DNA of 64,000 nt from Lithospermum erythrorhizon. Lineage: Eukaryota; Streptophyta; Magnoliopsida; Boraginales; Boraginaceae. Positions 52,101 through 63,828 of the stretch are shown piece by piece. The stretch lies in the NCBI GenBank assembly GCA_019722365.1, contig JADFUC010000749.1:186001-250000 (forward strand), in the 5' to 3' direction. The translations under genes and the position numbers were made by a program. Each line of letters opens with the position of its first letter. The first letter of the stretch is position 1. Under the pieces are notes generated by a model. That model ran no database searches, was not told where the DNA came from, and was given only the letters and a program-made list of their open reading frames with translations.

Positions 52101-52806
52101 TTTTAAGCTTTTTAATTGTTGAACTTTGACCATAAATATTTTATTTGTGTTCTATAATATTTGATGAAAAATATATCAATATGAAGAATTTGAATTTTTT
52201 TATTGATATATTTTTACTTAAATAATATAAAACAAAAACCTACGGTCCAAGAATTAACTATGAAAATCGAAAGTGGAAACGATTTTAAACGAGGGAGATA
52301 CCTTTTTCATTGTCTTTTGTGTCTTCCTATGATTTTTAATCAGAACATTTTGTTCATTGCGTCTTGCATGCAGAAACATCGATGATGTGGATAAGACGAT
52401 GGATGAAATAAATGAGCAGACAGAAAATGTGAAGCAAATACAGGAGGCATTGGCTACTCCAATTGGTTCTATGGCCGACTTTGATGAGGTTCGTAAACCA
52501 ACATTCAGTCACTCTAAATTTTTCAATGCCTTCATCAATCGCTTCTCTTGAACATGCTCGTCTAAACTCTAAATTCGCGAGTCTGCCAATCTCTAATTAA
52601 CTTGGTCATTTCAGGATGAATTAGAGGCCGAACTTGAAGAATTAGAAAGCGCTGAATTGGAAGAAGAACTTCTTCAACCTGCTTCCACCGCTCCTGCTGC
52701 ATCAGTGCAAGTTCCGGCAGGCAGGCAACCTGCTCGACCTGCTCCTCAAAGACGCACAGCTGAGGAAGATGAACTTGCTGCATTGCAAGCTGAAATGGCC
52801 CTCTAA
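49124..52806 (+). CDS. VPS32: SNF7/VPS32 (CHMP4), ESCRT-III core subunit
   Basis: SNF7 polymerises on endosome membranes into the ESCRT-III spiral that buds and cuts intraluminal vesicles. Exons are 49124-49195, 50397-50496, 51608-51692, 51795-51887, 52374-52488 and 52615-52806, all in phase, giving 218 residues, close to the Arabidopsis paralogues. The N-terminus is MFTKMFGKPKQQANALMTLD. Helix 1 to 2 carries TLEMLEKKEKVLLKKASAEV, then KAKDYTRAKNKRAAIQCLKK and LYEQQIEQLGNFQLRIHDQ. The next exons give MILLEGAKATTETVDALRSG and NIDDVDKTMDEINEQTENVK. The acidic C-terminal part DELEAELEELESAELEEELL is followed by a proline-rich linker and the MIM/helix 6 end RTAEEDELAALQAEMAL. The basic N-terminal half and acidic C-terminal half are the usual autoinhibited arrangement. 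The frame is intact. Intron 2 holds a GCTCGG-rich island and intron 4 a MITE. Confidence 0.95.
51225..51330. repeat. GCTCGG-rich island in SNF7 intron 2
   Basis: Short words gctcgg, ctcggt and gccgagg occur in both orientations around an A run, resembling the island at 14221-14575. It reads as a small foldback (ggctcgcttcggtgagcc is nearly self-complementary). It is not assigned to a family. Confidence 0.45.
52060..52300. mobile_element. Stowaway-like MITE in SNF7 intron 4
   Basis: Left end tactccctccgttc, right end gaacgagggagata-like (aaacgagggagata), flanked by TA. About 241 bases, AT-rich, non-coding. Confidence 0.75.
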
Positions 52807-55800
52807 TATGTTAATCTTGTATTTTTGAAGTATGCGTTTTATGATTCTATTTTAGCTTCTGTTCATTTGGCACTTGCTATGTCCTTTTTAGCCTAGTTGA
52901 TTCACGAAGTAATAATTTAATTTATCTGCAGAGGTAATCGCTACTACCTCCATCCATCCATAAAAGATTGTTCATGATTTTCATGATCAAAATTAATAAT
53001 TTAGGCTATCTTAATTAACACATACAATTTTGATTTGAATCAAAATTATTATGTTATAAGTAAAATAAATTGAAAATTCTTTAGTTGATATATTTATTAC
53101 AAAATATTATATTTGACTCGAAAGTTTAAAAATCAGCCATTAAGAATTAAAAACCGATAGAGAATTTTGGTGTCATATCTCTCATCACTAACGATGAGCT
53201 GCTTGACATGTGTTTTATTTTTTTAAATTAACTTTTAAAACAAACAATATATGTCACTAAATGTGATATATAAAGTAATACACAACAATAATTTATTTTT
53301 TATTTTACCTCCTTAATTTTCTTACGTTGTCATTGACAAAAATCAAATCTTTTGTCAACTTCTCTCCTTGAATTGATGGTCTAAATCTCAATCAACCAAT
53401 AAACAATTTTCAATAAAGAAATCACTAAGGGCTTGTTTGTTTTGAATTAATTTTTAATTGATTATAACACAATAATTGATCAATTCTTATTTAAATTAAT
53501 TTTTTATGTTTGGTCAAGTATTGCTTGAATCATATTGAGAAATTACTTATTTTTAGGAGAGAAATCAATTTCAACCCCCTCCAAATAATGCTCCAAATCT
53601 TCAATTTTGTCAAAACTTTTCATTACCCTTTGACTAATTGTTTCATTCTTTCTCATTCCCTTTTTTGAAGCAAGTGTAATACAAAGAAGAATTTTTATTA
53701 TTATTTATGATAGGGGTACAAAAATAAAACTCCCTATAAGGGAAAATTCCTCGGTGTATAAGTTTTATCAAATCCCGAAAGGATCATTGCCCAAATTATC
53801 GGTCCCTAAGCGTTTAGCGGCGATTTGTGAGATGTAAAAGAACTGGCGACTTGAGTTGATTTGATGCTTGATAGAAGCATGACTTGGCTTGATTTGATTT
53901 GGTTTGATTACAACTTGAGATTAACCAAGGCTTGGATTGGACTTGATTTAGCTCGATTGAACTTCACACTTGATTTGATTTGGATTGGATAGAAGGCATG
54001 CAATTTGGATATATTGTCACAGTCTTGATGGACTTGAGGCGGGTTTGGACTTGGATATGGTTCGAGTCGAGGCCTTAGCGTATTCAGGTGTTGTATGAGG
54101 ACTTGATCTTGGAATCTTGAGGCTTGATCTGATTTATTTTAGACTTGATGGACTCGCGCAAGCGTTCTTGACGTGGGACTTTACTTTGAGCACACGGCGG
54201 AGGTGGGACTTCGTAGGTGGATAAGCTATAGCAGCAAAGGTGGGACTTTGGGATTTAGTGCTTCAACTTTTGTGGTGGGACTTCGTGGCTTGAGAGACCG
54301 CTTGTCTTTGATGGAGCATAGTGCCTTGATATGACACTTGATTTGGGATAGAACTTCAGAGTTTATTTTGTATGGAGTGATAGCAAGTAAGTGTTGAGCA
54401 GCGTTAGCTTCTTGCTTATCTTTAGAGTGGCCTTAGCGACTTGTTGTTGTAGGTAATGATAGTCGATGCTTGAAGGTGGAGCGTTCGACCTTGTTGATGA
54501 TCTTGATCAACTGAGCGAGGGCCTTAGCGACATGTTTTACGCCTGGTCAACTATAGGAATTTGACGGCTCAATTTATTCTATATAAAGGATTTGATGAAT
54601 CAAACCTAAAATTTATCAGTGTTCATCCAAGTTTTGAATAATAATTAGAACTCGTGGCTTAATTACGAATATTAGAAGGTTCTTTGAGAACCTTACGCGG
54701 AATGTACTCAGTTTTGCTTCAAACTTGAAGGGTACATTTATGCAATAATCCTTAATTTGTTTGTTTTGGCCACACAGGTGTTTTTCCGACCACCACATTG
54801 GTGTTTCTTCAGGTAGCTCCGAAGATTTAACTTAGAAATTTCGGTGATCGTTCTCTGTGTTACTACCGGGGGTTTTATGTGTTTTTTGTTGTGATTTTTG
54901 GTTGAGTTGTGGATGATTTTTTCGGTCAAATAGGGGGGTATTTATAGGTTTCTGGGCCTCAAATGCTTGCTTGATTGGCGATTTGATTCAGTGGATTAAG
55001 ATCTTGACCGTTGAATTTTGAAGCCCGAAGATACGGACGTCGGATAATTTGAAGAGTACTTGGTATTGGCCAAGTAACCATTTTTAGGCCTATTTTGAGT
55101 TAGGAAGGTTCGATTCTTTTTCTAGGTCAAGCATATTTTCATATTGATCGGACCTTTTGGAGCCTTAATTTTACACCATACGACTTGAGTCTTGATTTCG
55201 GACCAACGGCTTTGTAGCCTTAATTTTTTGAACCACACGTAACTTGTGGAGTCTTCATTTTAAACCCGTGGTTTGAAGATTCTTCATTTGGAGCTCGTGG
55301 CCTTAAGGAACATCCGTTTGGCGATTTTAATCAATAAAATTAGGGATTTTGAGCCGTAATTTTAATTGACATTTAATGCATTTGTTTCCTCGGGAACCCT
55401 ATTTGAGTTCAAACTTGGGATTAATTAATGCTTAAAACCCTTATTTTTGACTTGATTAACTCCGGGGCTTGATTTCCGGGGAACCTCGTTAGATCGAGGG
55501 TTTGATTTGAATTTAGGGTTTAAGCGAGCACTGTCGACCACTGATGGCATTTTTTAGTGGCTCGACATTTTTAATTAATTTGATTAATTAGGTAATCAAT
55601 TTAACGCTTTTGATAAATTTTCGATGTATACAGCAAGATTCATGCTATTTTCATCATTATTTACGGACTCCAAAATCATCAAGAGTGAATCATCTAGATT
55701 CAACATTTGTATTCCCCACTTCTACATAATTATCCCCAATAGATTACAAGTAATTTTCAATCTCATACTCTTAGTTCTAATTTATTTGGTATTTTTCATT

Positions 55801-56504
55801 ATTGTTATATTAATTGTATATTGTTATTGGTATATATAATCTTGTTAATTCTTAGTTCCCACAAGAGTGTAACATGTGCATTTCACAATTATGTAAGGCA
55901 AAAGATGATGAATTATTTGCTGAATATGAAGATGAAAATTAGGTGTATAGTGACAATGATAGAGATTACGCCAATGATATTGGAAATTAAGCTAAGGCTC
56001 CGATGGAACTCATGAAGTTGATATGGATCTTTTTCGAAATACATTGACAACATCTATGTATAATGCATTCATCAATGGAGGAGACATCAACTATCGAAAT
56101 TAATTTGTTATTGAACTTCATTATCTAGTGCTAGAAGTACAACGTTGGAGTCTACTATGTTCCTAGTTAATTGATGATGTTTCTTTGACAAAAGAAGATA
56201 ATAATCATTTTTCATATTGATAACCAAAAAATTAATTCACTTAACAAAAATATTTATCAATTAATTATATTTTAATTTATTCTTAAAAATAATCACAATC
56301 AGACAAATAATCATAAACAAACGAACCCTAAATATAATATTTTTTCTACTTAAATTGAAATTCTTCGATTGATGATGGAATCAAATTAACCATACACCAA
56401 GATAAAAGATTTGAAAGCTATTTTAAAATACTTCAAATCATTGAGATTATTACGGATTCTCATAAAATATTCAAATTAAAGAAGAAAAAATGATTCAAAT
56501 CATT
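52807..56504. other. SNF7 3' flank and repeat-rich intergenic DNA
   Basis: After about 150 bases of probable 3' UTR there is a MITE-like start near 52948 (ctacctccatccatcc) without a clear partner. 53740-55560 has a distinct composition rich in cttgattt/ttgatttg words and looks like a decayed LTR or other dispersed repeat; no protein domain was recognised in it. 55560-56504 is AT-rich and shows no clear gene. Confidence 0.4.
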
Positions 56505-56716
56505 TACTCCCTCCGTTTCAAAATAGATGATTCCTTAGATAAAAAATATTTTATTAAGAGATTGTGAAAAACTACATTGAGATTGTAAAAAACTATATTA
56601 AAAATGTAAAAAGCTACATTGAAATTATAAAAAGTATATTAAAATTGTAAACAATCAACTATTGTGAAAAAGTAAAATTTTTCTAGATGATCATGTATTT
56701 TGAGACGGAGGGAATA
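56505..56716. mobile_element. Stowaway-like MITE
   Basis: Left end tactccctccgtttca and right end tgagacggagggaata are inverted repeats with flanking TA. The body repeats the words attgtgaaaaactac and attgtaaaaaactat, so it contains a short internal reiteration. Confidence 0.85.
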
Positions 56717-56866
56717 ATGTTTATGGATAAAATAGAAAAAAGAAGCACAAAAGTGCATATGTAGAATGACAAGTAAAAAAAAAGATTTTTTTTTTTGCTA
56801 GGATGACAAGGAAAAAACCCGAGGAGGGAGTAAAAAAAATTCAAAAATATTAATTTTGTTAAATAA

Positions 56867-57108
56867 TACTTCCTCCGTTTCATAATAGATGATTGTTTAG
56901 ATGAAAAAGTGATTTATTAAGAGATTGTAAAAATCTATATTGGAATTGTAAAAAGTTACATTGAAATTGTAAAAAAATACATTGACATTGTAAACAATCA
57001 ACTATTGTAAAGAAAATACTCGGTAAATTTTTTCTAGACGATAAATCTGATACGAAATAGATAAATTTTCCTAGATAATTATCTAATGCAGAAGCAGGAG
57101 AGAGAGTA
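56867..57108. mobile_element. Second Stowaway-like MITE, related to the previous one
   Basis: Left end tacttcctccgtttca and a more decayed right end (gcaggagagagagta) bracket a body that shares the reiterated attgtaaaaa words and gatgattgtttagatg with the MITE at 56505. The two copies lie 150 bases apart in the same orientation. Confidence 0.7.
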
Positions 57109-58419
57109 GTAAACTATATTGAAAATACTACATTTTGATATATTTTTCATAAAATATATATAACACATTAAAACATATATGAGTTCAAAATTTGAAAAGT
57201 CAATTTATTAGAATTCAAATGTAATAATTTTTTAGAAATGGAGGAATATTTAACATATGTAAACATGTATCTAGTTGTGACTTAAGTTTTAAGCATTTTG
57301 AATGTTACAAACAGCAAAACTAGATGGCATATACTTAATGATGGCACAATGTTTTAGAGATGGACGGATATTATTCAAATGTAACAATTTTTTAGAGATG
57401 AAGGGATATTTATTCTTAAACAGATAAAGCACTCTCAATATCTCACGTCTCTCTGCCCCTCTCTCTCAACTTTCTTTCACACCCTAGCCTCCATCTTCTT
57501 CAAAATAATCTTCTAGGGTAGGATAACCATTATTTTGGTGGTTATTCTTACCCCTTTTTTATTTTATTTTTAATTCTCTTTACATATTTTTGTGTAATAT
57601 TTTTTTTCTCCTTTCTTTAATAAGATTAGTATTTATTTGTAATTACCACTTCTCGAGTAAATGCGCCTCGGGGAACGAGAGTCGTTATCAGCACGTATAT
57701 GCAGTCACCCGTCACGATGGTTGACACAAAAATAACTTTGTTTGAAAATCAATAAAACCTGATAGTTTGATAAAAGTGAAATAGTTCGAAAGTTCAAAAT
57801 GTTTCCATACAGAGTTTAACCATCGTGGCATCACCTAATCCAAATCCAAAATGCAAACCTTAACACCAAGTGCAAAATACTGTAAGCAGGTTTATAAATT
57901 TTGGCCAGCCCAAAATAAAATCTGAAGTCATTACTTAAAAATAATTGGTAGAAAGGATCACAGCCACCCGTCTCTCACCTAAGTAAAATCAACGATCACT
58001 CACGAACTCAACAGCTTCTCACGTTGCACCTGTCAATCTGGAGGTTGGAAGGGGTAAGCTCGGCCCGGCTTAGTGGGGAAGCGAATCGCCGGTGGTAAGC
58101 TTATCCACATCGAATGAGGTACACAATAAAAGATTTAGGCGTGGCGTATATGTATGTACAATAAAAGAATATACCAAATATCCATAGCATCATAATAATA
58201 ATAATCATCAACATATATACATTTTAGAGGACTCAACTTATGTTAACCCACATGTTATATCAAGAGATAGCATGTCACATAATCAAGCGAGCAAAACATC
58301 ATAAATTCTCAAACACAACGGTTATACCACAATAAAAATATACCAAAACTCCTGAAAACAAAACCATGACATTATCAACATTTCAAACTCAGTGACATCC
58401 TCCCAATGTCAACACAATG
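57109..58419. other. Intergenic, possible flank of a long LTR
   Basis: AT-rich to 57650. From about 57660 the sequence changes to a mixed-composition stretch (gcctcggggaacgagag; ctcggcccggcttagtgg near 58055) that resembles the interior of long gypsy-type LTRs in minus orientation. No protein domain was seen. Confidence 0.35.
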
Positions 58420-58597
58420 CAAGACAATGCACACAATAACTGTATCGACATTTATATAATGTCATTTCCACTTTCAGCGGGCTCGCCCGCCATTTCTCCC
58501 GTATAATGCCTTGACCAGCGCACGGGTCGGTGCGTTGTGGAGCTGATGAATTTGGCCTCACAAACCACCACAGGTCTTTCCGGCCAGCTTTTTGTCC

Positions 58598-58728
58598 TCA
58601 CTCACGTGCTCGCGGCTTCGATTGAATTCGCCCCGTCCTAGAATTACCCGAATTCGAAACACGGCAACATTGGAGTTCTTATGAGATGAGCTTCCGAAAA
58701 GAAGATGCATCTTGATGATATGAGTAGT
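58598..58728 (-). repeat. 5S rRNA-like segment, 3' LTR copy
   Basis: The minus strand contains catcaagatgcatcttcttt, agctcatctcataagaactc and ccaatgtt, matching the first half of 5S rRNA as carried by Cassandra. The second half is more diverged than in the other copy. The Pol III internal box region is not intact, so it is not a working 5S gene. Confidence 0.65.
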
Positions 58729-59050
58729 ACCAATCAAATCATATCAAACATATCACACACACACACACATTTTGCGATTCGAGATTATTACAACTCCCCC
58801 ACTTAAATACTTTCAGCGTGTCTCGTTGAGCAGCGGCGCATCGAGAACCATACGTCAGGTGTGAGATTATAGAGGTGGCTCCTGCGGCCTCAGAGGTGTC
58901 CACGCGCTGCGCCCGCGCACTTAGTTCCCACAGTTCCGGACGGCTTTGCTCATTACCATCACATGCGCTGACCAGTGGCGGGTCGGTGCGTTATTGGTGA
59001 TGGGCGGCCTCGCGAGCCACCCACGGAGTGCTCCCGGCCGTTTTGTCCTC

Positions 59051-59178
59051 ACTCGTGCTCATTTGAAACTTCAGTGGGTCCCTTAAGATTCTAAATTACC
59101 CAGTCAAGCAAGCTTAACATTGGCGTTCTTATAGGATGGGCTTTCGAAAAGAAGATGCATCTTGATGATATGAGTAGT
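59051..59178 (-). repeat. 5S rRNA-like segment, 5' LTR copy
   Basis: The minus strand contains catatcatcaagatgcatc, aagcccatcc, gttaagcttgcttgactggg and gaagtttcaaatgagcacg, in 5S order. It keeps more of the 5S 3' half than its partner copy. Confidence 0.7.
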
Positions 59179-59239
59179 ATCAATCAAATCATATCAAACA
59201 TATCCACCTACGCACACATTTTTGCGGTCGGGTATTACA

Positions 59240-61479
59240 TATAATATCATATCTTTTTTTTCGAGGCTCGCCCCTTTGATCACCCATACAATATCATAAA
59301 ACACCCCCATGCAGACGGGCGACCTCTACATGCGACTCCAACGTAACCATCCTAATAGGCGTGACTACTCTCTATATGAAACCAAGCATGACCAACAACC
59401 AACATCACACCAAACATACCAACCATGACAAAACATAACCACACACGACTCAATTAACATCACAACAACTACAACAACCCCAGATAAAACAATCATGCAA
59501 CAATCACACAACAATCTTAATATGGCACCCATAATATACATAATACAACAATCTCATATAAAACATACTACCATAATATACATAATACAACAATCTCATA
59601 TAAAACATACCACCATAATATACATAATACATCCATCATATAACTCAACATTTCACAACTTCACAAATTACACTATCATATAAATTCATAAAATAATTAT
59701 GTAGTCACATATCTATTTATCAAGTACTTCACTCAAACGTAAATAATATTATGCACGGTGATAAATCATGCTCGGTATGCAGCTGGCGCCAATCGTCGAT
59801 GTGGCACTCCGCGTTCCTGCCCAAACAAAACACCGAAGAAATAGATTATTACAACTTCGTTATAAATTCTCTTTTTAAACAAATTTTAGTACTAATTAGC
59901 CACTTTAAGGCAAAATATTACTAGTTAAGCTTAAGCGATAAACTAAGCAGTGCAATATCAAACAACCCGCACCTTAACCATTTACATTTCCCTACTCTAA
60001 TGACATTTCTAACACTTCAAACAATTTTAACCAAGCAAAATATCAACTTTTCCAACCACTAAACCCATTTCTAACAATAGCTAACCTCAAAACCCATTGA
60101 CTAACCAAATTTAAATAAAACTAATTTCAACATATATTTATCCAACAAGTTATAAATCCACAGATTCCCGCCGAGCAACTATAATAAGGTCCAATAACAT
60201 GCCTGCCATTAAAAATGTTTTTTGAAAAAAGATAACCAGAAGTCAACTAACTACACCAACGTTTCTCTACCCCAAAAAATCAGTTTATTATCACCTCTAT
60301 ACTATAATCTAAGCTTAGATAATAATTATATGCCATATTAAACCTACCAAAAACCCAGTCGATCTAATTTCCAAAAAGTCAACGTCCTCAAAGCGTCAAG
60401 AAATACTCATCCAAATTCTTAACATTAATTCAAAGAACAACTAATTTAAGGCCTAAGAATGGAAATGCAGCAACAATATAAATCGAAATACAAAAAAGTC
60501 AATAAAAAGTCAGCCATTCGAAACTCATGGGGAAATACTCAAAAGATTCGGCCTTTTTTATCTTGAATCGAAGAGGATGATGAGCTCTCCAAGAAATTTG
60601 AGGACCAAAGCTTGCGAGATGGAGGAGAAATCGAAGAAATCGAGGGGAAAGGGGGGGACGGGGTTCGGCGACTATGAGGGGAGAAGGGAGATGGGATTTT
60701 GTTTGTTTTTTAAAGGGGGCTTATTTGGTATGTGGGAAGGATGAGAGAGAAAATGAGTTTATCTTGGTGAAAATCCAGAGCCGTTTTTAGTTTTAAGCGT
60801 GTCTACCGATTTAACTTATACCATTATTAACTTCCAACATCAACATTTATAGTCCATGAAATATAAAGTGGGTCCAATTTACGTTAATTAAATTAATAAC
60901 TCCATATTTTAATTTATTAATTGATGAATCGTTACCGGTTATTACATTATTCTTCAATTTCTTCAACCAATTAAAACACACTTTAGGGATGTAATTATCC
61001 TACTATGGAACCAATACTTCACAAGAAAGTGGTTGAAAGAGATTATTCAGTCGAAGATGTCCAGCATCAAGACATTCGAGACTTGAACCTGTAAGAGCGT
61101 AGTGGATCAATAAGGTTAGATTACAATTGTTTGTATTGTATTTTCTTTCGATAGGAATTTCAATTTGTAATCTATTAGATCTATAATCTGATTAGTTATT
61201 TGTATAGATGAACTTCAATTTCATTTGATGTATATATCTCCTTAATATAATTGTATCTGTAATAATTATATAATTTATGAAAAAATATCAATCATCGATT
61301 TAAATAAAAAAATGATGACACGGTTTAAATTTAGGGTGTAACCAAATGACTGTTTTTAAAGTTCAACATTCTAAACAACCAAGCTAGGTTGGTACATTAT
61401 ACATACCCAGTATCCATCTTGAAATTTTAACTTGTAATATTGGTCAGGTGGGAACTATTTTTCCGGCCGAAATTTCGTA
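59240..61479. other. Repeat-derived intergenic DNA, possible gypsy LTR (minus)
   Basis: 60230-60780 read on the minus strand has a leader-like pattern (cttcgattcaagat, then tggctgactttttattgac) typical of long gypsy LTRs, similar in build to 43700-43900. No protein domain was found. A 42-base tandem repeat is at 59529-59635. Confidence 0.35.
59529..59635. repeat. 42-bp tandem repeat, about 2.5 copies
   Basis: Units beginning ccataatatacataataca start at 59529, 59571 and 59613. The first two are almost identical and the third is partial. The 62-codon open frame here is only the translation of this repeat. Confidence 0.9.
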
Positions 61480-63440
61480 GTCATAAGCTTTTACTTATTT
61501 TATCGCTTGGCGAGCGTCACGCGCGTATGGCGAAAATTCAATCCAACGTAACACCGCGTTGGGTAAAAGTTACAATTTTTGTAGTCTATACTTATTTAAC
61601 ATTCCACCGTACCGATTAATACGCGCGTCAATTATATCTGTATTTGTCGTTGCATACTCTCATGGTTTGTTAAAGTTTTATTGTTCAATTTTTCAATCAA
61701 TTATTAATTAATATTAACATATAATTAATTATTATTAATTATCAATTATTACTTATTTATATGTTCTTAAATTAATTATATGGTATTAATTTATTATTCA
61801 ATTTTATTCTATCAATTATTAATTAATTAATCATTATTAATTATTATTAATTAAAGTAAAGAGCACAAAAAAAATTATACTGGTTGGGCCTAGGAAAACT
61901 TGAACATTATTATCATGTCTTGTAAGTAGTGTCAATTGTTATGCTTTGTTTACATCATCATCCAAATTAATTTTAATTATTAAGCATACAAATTTATACT
62001 GGTTGGACCTAATCAATATAATTTATTTATTTAAATAGTTACCATAAATAATTTAATATTCTAATACTAACTTGAACATTATTAACTTTAACCTTTAACA
62101 AAAAAAAAAATCAAAACAACTATTTAAATCAAAACATGAGATATAAATAATATATATAGAACAATGACTATATTAACGAAAAACATAAAAGTCTGCTTTG
62201 ACATTAAAAATTATTAACATTTCTTAAAGTTAACATGAAAATTAGACTAAGAGATCTTGAAATTCTGACTAACTTGAATTATTGTCGGATGAACTCATTT
62301 TCAAAAAATTTAAACAAAATTAAAATTATTTTTGAAGTTATCGCTTTTAAATTATACTTTGAAATTAAAAATGATTAAGATTTTTACAGAAGATGAAACT
62401 TTGCTTAGATCTTGTTAAAGTTTCATCGCACTTATAAACTTCAATCATCCATAATTAATATCAAAAATTAATTAGCCAACTACAATTGTACTTTTTTATC
62501 ATCGATTTTTTCTAAAAATTAAAGACACCATATTTATCCATCCTTTTCCCATGGTGCTGCTGGATTTAATAAACGAACGAGTAGAACACCTAGTCATTGT
62601 CTATTTGAACATAGACAAGGCATATTGGATTAGAAAGCAAATATACATATCACACATGGATAATTCGTTTGAGCACACATTGTGTCCATTAGAGCCTTAT
62701 TTTTCTATTTTCATGTTTGACATAAATAATTAATATAATTTATTTATTTAAATAGTTGTCATAAATAATTTCATATTCTAATACTAACTTGAACATTATT
62801 ACCTTTAACTTCTAACAAAAAAATTAAAAACATCAAAACAACTATTTAAAATCCAAAAATGAGATATAAACAATATATATAGAAAAATGACTATATTAAC
62901 GAAAAATATAAAAACAATCTTAACTTTGACATTAAAAAATTATATTCACATTTCTTAAAGTTAACATGAAAATTAAGACTAGAGATCTTGAAATTACAAC
63001 TTACGGTGTTGTCGGATGAACTCATTCCAACTTTCTTAAACATAAACAAAATTAAAAATTATTTTTTGAAGTTATAAGTAATAACTTTACTACTTTGAAA
63101 TTAAAAATAATTAAGGTTTTTGAAAATGAAAACTTGTAGATCTTGTTAAGAGTTTCATCACACTTATCAAGTTTTGATTTTGATAATTAACTTTTCAATT
63201 TTGAATGTATATATTTTGTATGGAAAATACATCAAAAGCGATAATATTTTGACCTACTTTACTATTTTTATTTGTTGATATTGTTTTTGAGATGAGAGAT
63301 GTATATACAATTGCTAAATTATACGAAAATAGTAAACATAAGTACATATTTACCACATTATTATTAGTCTCACGTTTGCATTATGTATATATTATATATG
63401 GAACTGCGGTGTGTATATGCATTAAGCGGGTTGTGTTTGT
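61480..63440 (-). mobile_element. Long-TIR non-autonomous DNA element, copy 2 (inverted)
   Basis: Reading the minus strand from about 63440 to 61480 reproduces the order of copy 1 (40555-42600): a terminal region with aatgcatatacac and gagactaataataatg, the first internal unit (63190-62730), the middle linker with gtccatgtgtgata-type sequence and atagacaatgac, the second internal unit (62420-61990), the ATTAATTAATA-rich part, and the other terminal repeat (61720-61500, aaaattcaatccaacgtaac). The outermost part of the 63.4-kb end is not matched, so that terminus is probably truncated. No coding. Confidence 0.65.
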
Positions 63441-63828
63441 AGGCTTACACTCATTTCTAAGCATGATGTTTAGAAGAGCACCATAATAAAATTCACCATA
63501 ATTTTGGAAAAACAAATTAAATAAATCCCTCATCTCATGCACATCTGCCTTCCCTAAGAAATTGTGGCCCCCAACCTCAACCGCGTGCGAAACCCCCATT
63601 TACATTCGTCGCGCCTTTCTGCCTCTACACTTATAACCCGACCTTATCTTTCCCAGACTCTTTAAAATGGGATATTAACATCTCGCGATGGTAAGCGGCG
63701 TGGTAGGAGATTATCGAAGGAGTCCATTGACAATTGAGATGGTGGCTCACTTTGTTTAACCTTGGGCGCCTCTTTCCAAGTTTTAGAGGTGGTGGTGTGT
63801 AGACATTGATTAAAGCCGTTCAAGTTAA
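63441..63828. other. Spacer, nothing recognised
   Basis: Mixed-composition sequence between copy 2 of the long-TIR element and the LTR start. Short open frames on the minus strand (63381-63599 and 63662-63874) have no family resemblance. Confidence 0.4.

Larger units (their letters stand above)
58420..59239 (-). mobile_element. Cassandra-type TRIM with 5S-rRNA-like LTRs
   Basis: Two related segments 447 bases apart start on the minus strand with tgtaatacccgaccgcaaa (59239) and tgtaataatctcgaatcgc (58792). Each then carries a region that follows 5S rRNA: catatcatcaagatgcatc, agcccatc, gttaagcttgcttga and an equivalent of gatgggtgacc. The purine run aagtgggggagt lies directly before the start at 58792, where a polypurine tract belongs. 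A weak primer-binding-like word (tatggttctcgatgcgcc) is near 58835-58855. Short length, no coding, and 5S sequence in both LTRs is the Cassandra pattern. The outer end near 58420 is approximate. Confidence 0.75.

Noticed and set aside
59529..59635. Possible CRISPR-like array
   Set aside because: The repeats are contiguous without unique spacers, and this is a plant genome.
59495..59683. 62-codon frame with a repeated IIYIIQQSHIKHT motif
   Set aside because: It is only the translation of the 42-base tandem repeat.
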